Source: Curvularia sp. ZM96 (lineage: Eukaryota; Ascomycota; Dothideomycetes; Pleosporales; Pleosporaceae). From it: DNA of 64,000 bases. Below the pieces are notes generated by a model. That model was not told the DNA's origin. It did not search any database and saw only the letters and a program-made list of their open reading frames with translations. The translations under genes were made by a program, and so were the position numbers. The stretch covers positions 1,674,001-1,738,000 of the forward strand of contig JAJGBQ010000004.1 in assembly GCA_022457065.1 (NCBI GenBank), in the 5' to 3' direction. Positions 21,853 to 30,750 of the stretch are shown here, one piece after another. Within the stretch, counting starts at the first letter, position 1, and every line of letters starts with the position of its first letter.

Positions 21853-23581
21853 TTAGCAGTCGCACCGCTTGTGCCACCGGGGGAAGCTGACAACATCTCT
21901 GATATTGGAAACGCCCGCAAGGTAGCACAGAAGCCGATCAAACCCAAGGCCAAAGCCCCCATGCGGCACACTGCCATATCTCCGGAGATCTAGATACCAC
22001 TGCAGGGAGCCCTCTGATGCATCGGTGGATTCGTCATTGGTGTGTCGAAGGCCGTGCTCGTCCATGGACTTGAGAAGCTCAGGCAGTCTGTGTTCACGCA
22101 TGGAACCCCCCACAAGTTCACAAATCTCCGGTACAAGTAAATCGAAACACGCGACCGTTGATCCTGCGCTGTCCTCGGCTGCCGCGCCAGTGGACGGCGC
22201 CATGTAGAATGGTTTGATGTTACGTGGGTAGTCAGTGACGAAAATGGGACCACCGTTTCCCATGCTTTCTGCCAGGAAACGTTCGTGTTCGGTCTGGAGG
22301 CCGTCTTCATGGCCAGGTGCATACTCAAACTCTGCCTTGCCTTGAGATACTGCGTCCTTGAGATGCTCCACGGCAGCCTTGTATGTGATTCTCGGCCACG
22401 GCCCAGCTATCAGACCTTGCCACCGTTGTGCGAGCACCGCGTGCGACACGGATGCGCTCTCTTGCTCCTGGTCCCGCGCCCGCGCTTCCAGGAGCTCCTG
22501 GCCCACAGCTGATGTTTGTAGTTCGGAGGCAATGGAGCGCAACATGTCCTCAACCGTGTCCATGACGACATGTACGTCGTCGACAAACGCCATCTCTGCT
22601 TCGAGCATGTAGAACTCACTAAGATGGCGGGCCGTATCACTCTTCTCGGCGCGGAAGGTAGGAGACAGAGTCCAGACTTTGTTCACGGACTGGGCTAGAG
22701 CTTCGAGGTGGAGCTGGCTAGAGACGGTCAAGTACTTTGGAGAACCAAAAAACAGGTCCTGAGGCGGCTGGGCCTGGTTGGAAGGGGCTTTGTCTTTCTC
22801 GGACGATGCTCCGGGCGCGACAGTGAAGACCTCGCCTGCGCCCTCGCAGTCAGAAGATGTGATGATTGGTGGGTGGCATTGGACGAAGTCATGTTTGGCA
22901 AAGTAGTTTGTCACGTGAGCAGCGACCAGAGACCTCAACCGCAGGACAAGCGAGTTGAAGGGCAGTCGGCTTCGCAGATGAGGCAGCGTCCGAAGAAACT
23001 CGGGCGTCTGGTACTTCTTCTGGATTGGGTAGGTCTAGAGCAGGGTGACGCCAATCAGATGGGTGAAGACGGTCACTGCGGGTCATGGTGACAGACTCAC
23101 TGGAGCATCGTTCTCTCCCAAGATGCGCACATGGGTCACCTGGAGTTCATGCGACTGTCCCTGGCCTGGCGAGGGCGTCCATTTCCCGGTGGCTGTTAGT
23201 GCCACACCGGTGGAAAGCCTGGAAGAAGACTCTGTCAGCGCGTGGACAGGAAGCAGAGAAAGTCACTGACCCTTCAGCCAGCTGGGGAGGGAGGACAGCT
23301 TGGACCGTCTGCAAGGTCGAGCCGTCTCCGAGGGCAGCGAACGCGACTCGCTTCTGCTTACGCACTGTGCGCACGTAGCCGTTGAGCGTCAGCGTCCCAC
23401 CATCCGGCACGGGCAGCTGTCCAGAGGGCGATTGTGCAGAGGGTCTCAGCAGCTCCGCGATGCTGCTGGGGCGGAAAGTCGAACTACAGCGAGGACGACA
23501 CAACGACAGAGCAGCGCCCCGGGTCCGCGCGGCGAGCTGGGGGCGGACGGGGCGGGCTGGCAGACGCAGGATGCACCTCAT
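21853..23581 (-). CDS. slm5: Mitochondrial asparaginyl-tRNA synthetase
   Basis: Three exons, 23581-23271, 23218-23101 and 23034-21853, encode 536 aa. The N-terminus MRCILRLPARPVRPQLAA is Arg-rich without acids, a classic matrix-targeting presequence. An ATG 21 codons upstream (23644) is in frame, but the extra residues are less presequence-like. An OB-fold anticodon-binding domain follows (LTLNGYVRTVRKQKRVAFAA). The class II catalytic core has motif 2 in SPTFRAEKSDTARHLSEFYM and motif 3 in GFGLGFDRLL. FVTDYPRNIKPFYM is typical of AsnRS rather than AspRS. It charges mitochondrial tRNA-Asn. It is divergent from the PARG-like gene. Confidence 0.93.
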
Positions 23582-24924
23582 TTGCACGGCGACCAATTCC
23601 AGTTCGCCAGCAGGCCAAGGTGCAATGTGGCGCGTATACAGCATTCAGCAGGACCGTCGACGTTGTCTCCCAAGCTTGGAAAAAGCGAATTGGGGGCGCT
23701 TGGGCCCCACGCTAGGATCGTGTGAGCGTTGCCGTTGCTCGGGCTCGTCAATCGGCCGTGTGACGCCCTTGCTGAAACGCTAGCTGCTCTGCTCCTCTAC
23801 GACATGACATCGCCGCCTTGCACCCAACGGACAACCGCCACCCTCTTGTGCTCAGCCCTCGCCCGCTCGTCAGACATGCCGTCGCAAGGGCCCGATGTTG
23901 CCGTGGCCGTCTGCCTGCTGTCGCCCGCTTGACGTTTCCAAGTGCCACCTGGCGGGCGGGGAGAGAAACACGCATCCGTAGTACACCACGTACCGCACCG
24001 CCATGGGCCCAGCCGGCCATCAACTCGATGCCAGGACATCCATCCATCATCCATCCATCCGTGCCTCCGTCTCTACATAAAGCACGTCCAGTAGGGTATG
24101 GTGCCCTGCGCCGGGCGTCGTGGTGCCGACGCTATCGCTGCGGCGCTATATCGTGCAGGATCTTGATTACCAAGTGCTAGCAAGCTGTCATCCATCGGCT
24201 TGCCAGCGCCGCCAGATCTTTCTAGCCCGCTTTCAACCCGATGCAGATCGCTTCGAGGTCTGGCCGATCGATTCAGCCACGCATCCCTGCCTACGACACC
24301 CCAGCAAAACCCGACACGCCTCTTTGTGGCTTCAGGTGCCTGGCAGCTGGCTGGGTTCACAGCATTGCCCCCAGCACCAGGGTTGGCCCTGCAAACAACG
24401 GCGCGGCTGCTACCGGTTACCTTGTGCCTGTACAGTACTATGTGCACAGGGCTCCATGTCTCCATCCGTCTGCACCGCTGCGCTTCGCTGCGTGCGCCGC
24501 GCCGTGGCTGCTGTGAGAATGCCACTCGTCGCCAGCGCGCTGCACCTACTGTACAGGGGTCAGCTAGATTCACGCACACGACTACCGCTTCTGTAGCTGG
24601 TGCATTTCTGCTGCCCCCAGCCTAGTGCCCGGCTCGATCTCGAACTACGATCTAGCTGCGTTATCACACGCCCTCTCGAACGCGTGCTCAAGTGATATAC
24701 TTTCCGCTTGCCATCCTGGGTCCCCTTTGCTCACAGACCCTCGCTCTTTCTCCCATTTCCCTCGCACTGCCCTGCGCCAGTCTTGCACGGCTGCCCTGGC
24801 TGCCCTCTTTTTGTTTGTGTAATTGCTTCAAAAAGTACTTACAGTCCAACTCATATGCCCTTTGGCTCTGTTGGCGCGGCTCACGACAGGCAACTCCACT
24901 TACGTCACCAGTGTCATCACCACC
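23582..24924. promoter_or_regulatory. 1.3-kb divergent spacer, mitochondrial AsnRS / PARG-like gene
   Basis: GC-rich spacer with a short ATCC repeat at 24037-24060 and a pyrimidine-rich tract at about 24700-24820 just upstream of the PARG-like start. Several frames above 100 codons occur on both strands at once, as expected from base composition, and none looks like a protein. Confidence 0.5.
24037..24060. repeat. Short (ATCC)n microsatellite
   Basis: Imperfect tetranucleotide run built on catc/catcc units in the spacer between the AsnRS and PARG-like genes. It is non-coding on either strand as far as I can tell. Confidence 0.8.
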
Positions 24925-25865
24925 ATGCCACAATCCAGGCCAAAACCCTCAGAAATAGCAGCCGAAGCAAAACGAGTATGGATGCCTCACATCTGGAAAC
25001 ACTACATTCGAGACTCAAAAACTTCATATCTGTACCCTGACTCTTCCCAAATACGAGTCAATGTCGACAAGCGATCCTCACAACGGACAAGAGTCGCAGT
25101 CATGGAGGGTGACCCTGTCAACTACGCCTTGGGCTGGTACCAGAGCGCCGTAAATGCTGACCCAAACTGCAAACGAATTCCAGTCATCAACGTCGCCAAC
25201 GAGAAGCGTGCAGGTGGTGACTGGGAATCCGGACTCATGGCTCCAGAAGAGTGCTTCGCACGGAGAAGCAATCTTGTCCACGCCCTCACGATGCCCTGGA
25301 ACGCACAATTGGGCGTGGAGGAAAATTATTATCCCATCCCGCAAAGGGGCGGGATATACTCGCCCGAAGTCTGTATGTTGAGATGCTAGCAAAGTCCGTC
25401 TTCGGTCAGGATTTCCGCTAATGCGCCACAGTCGTCTTCAGAGCAGGCCCCGACCAAGACTACGCGCCTTTTGCGGATATAGCTTCACTGCCTGTGATAT
25501 CGGTGGCACCGGTACGTCGCCCAAAACTCGATGAGAGCGGCTGCAAATACTCGTTTGCACAAGAAAGAGAGCTCATGAGGGAGAAGATGCGAGCAGTCCT
25601 GCGCATCGCCTCTTACTGCGGACACCGGAACTTGGTTCTGGGCGCTTTCGGCCTAGGCCCCATTTTCCGCAACCCGGCACAAGAAGTAGCACAGATGTGG
25701 AGGCAATTACTCTTTGAAGAGGAGGAGTTTCACGGCGCGTTCCAGGATGTCGTTTTCGCCATCGACAGCGCCATGGTTGGGTCGCCGAGCAAGGGCTGCA
25801 TGTCTGACGTGGATATCTTTAGACGAGAGTTTGATCCTGCGATAATATGGCCAACAAAGTGGTGA
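24925..25865 (+). CDS. PARG-like (TIGR02452-type) macrodomain protein
   Basis: Two exons, 24925-25372 and 25432-25865, encode 293 aa. The intron has donor gtatgt, a gctaatgc branch and a cacag acceptor, and joins EV to FVFRAGPD. The matching family is the microbial-type poly(ADP-ribose) glycohydrolase-like group (TIGR02452/DUF2263): VINVANEKRAGGDWESGLM then APEECFARRSNLVHALTMPW corresponds to the usual N.A....GGG....QEE.L.R.S.L signature. GAFGLGPIFRNPAQEVAQMW corresponds to the LGawGcGvF.N.p..vA element. The GGG is AGGD and the QEE is PEE; both Glu residues remain. Such proteins remove or bind ADP-ribose; activity here is unproven. The ATG at 24925 follows an in-frame open stretch without a better start. 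Confidence 0.8.
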
Positions 25866-27773
25866 AATCACGAGATTAATTACGACCACATTAGATGAAT
25901 AGCAACAGAGACTAGCACTCTGTGTCTGCCAAGTCTCCTGTTGCTGCACGATGGAGGCAAAAAAACGGGATACGAATCCCGAGAGATACCAGTTGGAATG
26001 CATTATGCACGCGCACACACACGCTTCCAGAAGACGGGATCCCTCAGCGCAGGCGCCGACCCAATGGAGGGGGCGAAGGCTGGCCTTGACTCGCACCTCG
26101 GATGAAGTCATCAGGGTGGGTGGGGTTCTTCTGCAATGCAGAGAGATAACCGAGAAAAACAAAGCTCAGATCTCACCGACCCGACAATTCAGACCAGGTG
26201 GCGCGCGATTGCTGCTCGATGCTGCGGCTAAAACCTGCAACCCTTCCAAGTAGTGTGGACCCAATCGGTATTCAATATATGTAGAGTATTTAGTTAACAA
26301 AATGGCAATTCGCTGGCGTGAAAAGCCCAGTTTGTCACGGGGCTTATTTGTGACCCTGCATCTGCTTTTGTTCACGCGGAAAAGCGAAGGGGAGGGGGGT
26401 GAGGTGAGGGGTTGCGTTTAAAGTGTTTTACATTTGGAAACATGGCGTGCTTTACCACCTAATTCTTCCGATTCGCATCCATCCTTCTCTGCTGATACAA
26501 CCTCGTTTGCGCTGCTTACTCTTTGTCCGCCCCCCAACACACCAACCCTTGACCTGTTCCTGCACACATATCTTACGCACGTAACTTTGAAACTTTATCA
26601 CTTCTTTACTTTTTTTGCTACATTTCCGCAACGGGTCCATTTCCGTTTTTTTTTTTCGGGCACAAGCATCGGTCTTTTTTCTTGGTATTGGTACCGGTTG
26701 TTCTTGCTTTTTGCTGTCGCCCGAGTATCCGGGCACCCAAGGGAAAAAAAGCGGTACCAAGTCCGCCGCTAATAGTTTAGCTACTTGCACCCTAATGGAA
26801 AAGAGGCGTTCTTTGTTTTAACTGTCACTGCCATTGTGGGATTGGTCGCGCTGGTAGGTTGATGAGTGGGGCGCGAACATGCGCTTGTCTCTGCTTCACG
26901 GAACCGGAGGACAGCGACGACGACAACGCCAAGACACGGGATGTGTCCATGTAATGTACATATCATGTGTAGATGGGGGTTGGTTGGTGGGTGGAGCGCA
27001 AGTCCTATCTATTATCTCCTCCAATTAATTAACCGGGGTCATCTCCGCATGCGCTCTTTTGCTTTTCCCGTGGTTTGGTGCTAGAGAATGAAACATTGAG
27101 AGGGTAAAAGCACAGAGAAACTAGATTTGTACCGGTGTTTTTGTTTGATTTCTTCCGTGTATAACCTAGATGAGAGGGCATTTCGCTACGCTTGCGGCTG
27201 ATTATGTGCAGGTATGAAAGTATAGTCATCCCTGCAGGCCCTGCAGGCAAGGTCGGGTCTTTACCCTGAGTTTTGGTCGCGTATGCACCACGTGTGTATG
27301 GAGTATGAAAAGTATGTGCGGGGAGATTTGGGAGCACCGCCCTGATGGTGTGAAGGCTAGGGTGGTGGAGTGACGACATTATGCGGGCTGGGGAACCCAG
27401 TGGCCCCAAGTTCATATTAGATTGGGATGCATGTCCGCGTGTCTTGGTCGTTTCTTTTTAGTGATGGGTCCTCTTAAGCAAGGGTATATGGTTCGGGCTT
27501 TTTTGAGGGGTGAGTGGGCGTTCTGGCATGCATGCATCGGAGTTTGATTAAAAGAGGTGTATGGGTAGATCATGCGGTGTTTGCATGTGGTGGATACGTG
27601 AACAAGGGAAATGTTCCGGTGTTAGGTCTGCTAATATGGCCATGGGTATATCGCTGGAAGAGCAAGAGGACATCCCATTTTCGGCTAAGTTATCCATACT
27701 TTGTGCACGAGATGCTGGACCCTGCTCATTCGTGAGCGGTCGGGGGGAATCGTGTGTATTCACTAATGGTACT
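25866..27773. other. 1.9-kb gene-free stretch
   Basis: Lies between the convergent PARG-like and COA6 genes, so it should be mostly 3' flank. It contains homopolymer runs (a 9-T run near 26650, several A-runs) and direct short repeats such as two cctgcagg copies at 27231-27250. I found no protein-like frame. It is unusually long for a convergent spacer in this window, so an RNA gene or degraded element cannot be excluded. Confidence 0.45.
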
Positions 27774-27776
27774 ACA

Positions 27777-27794
27777 TATTGTACATATTGTACA
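27777..27794 (-). promoter_or_regulatory. Twin Puf4-type motifs in the COA6 3' UTR
   Basis: On the COA6 sense (minus) strand, two perfect adjacent copies of TGTACAATA lie at 27794-27786 and 27785-27777, about 73-90 nt after the COA6 stop. Each fits the 9-nt Puf4-class consensus UGUANANUA. The motif match is seen directly; the binding is inferred. It is plausible because COA6 is a nuclear-encoded mitochondrial protein. Confidence 0.5.
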
Positions 27795-27866
27795 TGGTCG
27801 TGAGCGACGTTAAATCAAAGTGGAACAGCTGACCAAGACAAGCGAGTTTCTGGTGGCACCACAAAG

Positions 27867-28369
27867 TTACTTGTTCTGGCCTGGCAAAGGTAATTGCGGT
27901 GCTGTAATCTCGCCGCCTTGCATCTCAATCTTCTTGATTGTTTGTTCGCGCTGGTAGTTGACGACTCTTTGCTTCTTGAAGTACTCAACCTGTCTCTTGT
28001 TAGCACGGTTTCTTAACATCGCTTCTTCGTCCGATTGAGAGGCTTCAGCCATGGTTGCCAGAGAAATTACTCCAGCAGTATGCCATGCTTGTGATTCTCC
28101 GGAACCAAGGCTACATATGAACTCACCCAGCTGTGTGCACAATTCTTTTCAAACTCTTTGTCGAACTGTCCGCAGAAGCTCGCAGCCTTATCCCTTCCAG
28201 ATTTCGTATTTATACTATCCAGGATGTTGTTCTTATCCAGGCATTCGAAAAAGGCGTCTCGTGCAGCGTAGCATTGCTTGCGGTTTGATCGTGAGGGCGA
28301 CTCAAATGCGCCGCCTTCTGTCTTCTTGACGCCAGAGTCGTCCTTTGAACTTGAGCCGAACCAGCCCAT
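27867..28369 (-). CDS. coa6: Cytochrome c oxidase assembly factor 6 (COA6)
   Basis: Two exons, 28369-28127 and 27989-27867, encode 121 aa. The twin Cys motifs of the COX6B-like CHCH family are present: C33-X9-C43 (QCYAARDAFFEC) and C66-X10-C77 (FCGQFDKEFEKNC). The spacing CX9C-CX10C is the one known for Coa6/Cox6b. The exon junction joins HSW to VEYFKKQRVV, a typical end of the domain. Coa6 is an intermembrane-space protein that helps deliver copper to Cox2 during complex IV assembly. The 137-nt intron contains an in-frame ATG and an open frame running into exon 2. It shares a 382-bp divergent spacer with SYS1. Confidence 0.92.
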
Positions 28370-28751
28370 GGCTGCTGGAGATAGAGTTGCGGAGAAAGAT
28401 GCGGAGGTGGAGGTTCGATGTTGAAGCTGTCGCTAGAGTCAGCCAGGAATGGCAGAGCGATGGAGTGTCATGAGAATGTTCATATGCATACTTTTTTGCT
28501 TCTGCAGCGTAAACAATCCTGTTAGGCTTTAGGTCGATCAGTTCGCACTGCAGAGGTGGAAGCGCAATCACCTCGAATTCGTGCTTGGCAAAAGTTCCCA
28601 CGCTATGACATCGGCGCTGACACCCTGCGTTTCGCCGAACCGTTACAACGAACCATCCGCGAACAGGCAATCTTGCCAACTACAGTAATTACCGTCAACT
28701 TTGGATCCTCCTCCGCGTATGCCCATACCATAGCGCTTCGCCTGCGGATTA
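28370..28751. promoter_or_regulatory. Bidirectional promoter, COA6 / SYS1
   Basis: The 382 bp between the two divergent start codons must carry both promoters and both leaders. A plus-strand frame (28556-28897) crosses it in another frame to SYS1 and is not supported as a gene. Confidence 0.6.
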
Positions 28752-29408
28752 ATGCCACGCCGACGCCGCCCTCCTCGACCTGGTGCACTCGCGGATCTCT
28801 CGCCAACCCGCATCCTATCGCAGATTGTCCTCTTGCAACTCGCGTACTATGCATGCGCCGGGGTCCTGATTCTCTTTACCGCGCTGGTAGCGGGTAAGGA
28901 GGTCAGTCTTGATCTTCTCTTCAGCTGGCAGAGTCTGAGTGGTGACACTACGGTTGGATGGACCCTAGGCTTAGTCTGGGTGCTGAACAGTCTCACTAGG
29001 TAGGCCCCTCCGACGCGTTGTTTGAAGTTGTGCAGCCCTCTAATACGTTGCAGTGCCATTTTCATATTGCTACTCATCGCCCGCTCGAAACTCGTCCTTG
29101 ACTTCGCCCTTACTGTGCACTTTATTCATCTCGTCGTCACCTCCTTATACACGCACGCTATACCCGCCAACCTATTCTGGTGGGCGCTGCAGATATGCAG
29201 TGCGACTATCATGACCTCCTTGGGTGTATGGGCATGTCAGTGGCGGGAACTGAGACCCATCAACTTTGGTAGCAAGACACCCGCGCGACCACAAGCAGCA
29301 GGCGAGGAGGAAGGGGGCGAGTCTAGGGGGAGGGGAAGGGGAAGAGGGAGAGATGGCGCAGGGGAATATGAGATGGTCAGCATGAATGAAGGAGATAACA
29401 ATGTCTGA
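28752..29408 (+). CDS. sys1: Golgi membrane protein SYS1
   Basis: Two exons, 28752-28999 and 29054-29408, encode 200 aa; the 54-nt intron has a ctctaatac branch and ttgcag acceptor. Four hydrophobic segments are visible, starting at ILSQIVLLQLAYYACAGVLI and including FILLLIARSKLVLDFALTVH and LFWWALQICSATIMTSLGVW. The segment DFALTVHFIHLVVTSLYTH is typical of Sys1. The tail is charged, with a GRGRGRGRDG run. Sys1 is a multispanning Golgi protein that recruits the Arl3 GTPase and so acts in endosome-Golgi trafficking. Length is within the family range. Confidence 0.93.
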
Positions 29409-29571
29409 CCGATCTCCATCTTTTGCATAATAGGCGTTTGGGTTCGCCTGGCTTGGATATATGGATGGCATCCATAAATAACACTGTAATATACCCGGAG
29501 AGCATAGAGCATTATGAATTAGCATTCGCATCTTATACCTGGCAATCTGTTCTGTTTTGGCTGCTGGCGTT

Positions 29572-30154
29572 TCAACGACACTCGAGACTCTCAATCGCTC
29601 GGCCACCTAGAAACCATTTCGACGCTGTATCTTCAAGTCGAAGCGATCCGTCACCTAACATGAACCATGGCAAGCTCTCAGGCTCTTTTCCACTGGCCCT
29701 CGCTTTCTGCTCTTTAGTGTCCATCTCTGCCGTGATCTTGCACATGATCCTGTCTAGCTGCTCTAATGGTACTGAACGGTCTTGTGCAGTGAATGCCATA
29801 ACAATCTTGATGGTGCTTAGGCGATTTGGCAAGCCCACGCCTAGCAGCAATGTTAGCCGACTCTCAGTGGTAATCCGCGACTGTCGCCGTCTGCGCTGAA
29901 ATATAGGAATTTCATCGTATTCTCGCGGTATGCGACCTACCCGAGACAATTCGTGTGTTTACTGGGATTTTCACCAGTTGCTCCATTTTGCTCCCGCTCT
30001 CTTTAAATGCTAACACGACGTTGATATTGTGTAATCGTGATTCACTGGATCCATGCGCTGGGAGAAAAGGCTGCTGGGCCTTATGTTGCGGTATGCTGGC
30101 AGCGGTGACGATAAAAGCGCACACGAGATTGAAGAGCAGATATCTCAACATCAT
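29572..30154 (-). CDS. Small secreted protein of unknown function
   Basis: I do not recognise this protein. The best reading is two exons, 30154-29963 and 29895-29572, giving 171 aa. A signal peptide is clear: MMLRYLLFNLVCAFIVTAAS. The mature part includes LHNINVVLAFKESGSKMEQL, then, after the 67-nt intron (gtaaac..tttcag), TTESRLTLLLGVGLPNRLST and IKIVMAFTAQDRSVPLEQLD. It has only two mature cysteines, so it is not a classic Cys-rich effector. The exact donor is uncertain: a second candidate (gtaggt, 18 nt further) breaks the frame, which is why the first was chosen. It could be a secreted effector-like or wall protein; that is inference. Confidence 0.55.
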
Positions 30155-30750
30155 GATTGCGCTAGGATGTATCGGAGGAAGCGGTTGTACGGAGAGCTCA
30201 ACTATCTATATTTTCAAATGGGTGGCCGCAGGTGCTGAGTGAAGAGAAGTAGTTGTAGCCCTAAAAACAAACAATCAACCCATTCCACTGGCACTGCCGA
30301 GGGCCTAGATGGAATGTATAATTGGGTCTATTGAATTCAGAAGACTAGTTAGGAAGGCTAGGCCATCGGTCGGTAAAACGGCTGCGACGTCGCTGGTCTC
30401 ATTTTGATGGAGCGCGGCAAGTGCTGTGGATATATGTTGCATATCGAACAATGCATGTTGTAGATATTAGAGAAGCATGGATGCCAGCTGATAGTCCGCT
30501 CTGTCGTTCTTCCAATACTGTCCTTGTGCATGAGAAATCGCGGTGCTGTTTGGATGGCAAGCCGGCACGCGCTTGTGGAGCTGCACGACATGTGCTAGCG
30601 CACCGCACGGACGCTTGCTAGCCTTTTAGAACGAACACAATCCCTGCTTCCAAAGCTTTCCTCACCACCAGCCTCTCGGAATCCGATGCTGGATTGATCT
30701 ATCACTAACGGACGTCGACTAATGCAGGCACCCCAAAAGCAGAGCTCATA
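30155..30750. promoter_or_regulatory. Divergent spacer, secreted protein / TFC4
   Basis: About 600 bp carrying the promoters of both flanking divergent genes. No further gene is seen. Confidence 0.5.

Noticed and set aside
24073..24625. Frames of 141-168 codons between mitochondrial AsnRS and the PARG-like gene
   Set aside because: They overlap on opposite strands and in several frames in GC-rich spacer DNA; none is protein-like.
26434..26790. 112-codon frames on both strands within the 2-kb spacer
   Set aside because: Mirror-image frames on opposite strands; the plus frame starts at a non-ATG codon; Phe/Lys-rich because of T/A runs.
28556..28897. 113-aa plus-strand frame crossing the SYS1 start
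   Set aside because: It overlaps SYS1 in a different frame, and SYS1 is a clear family member.
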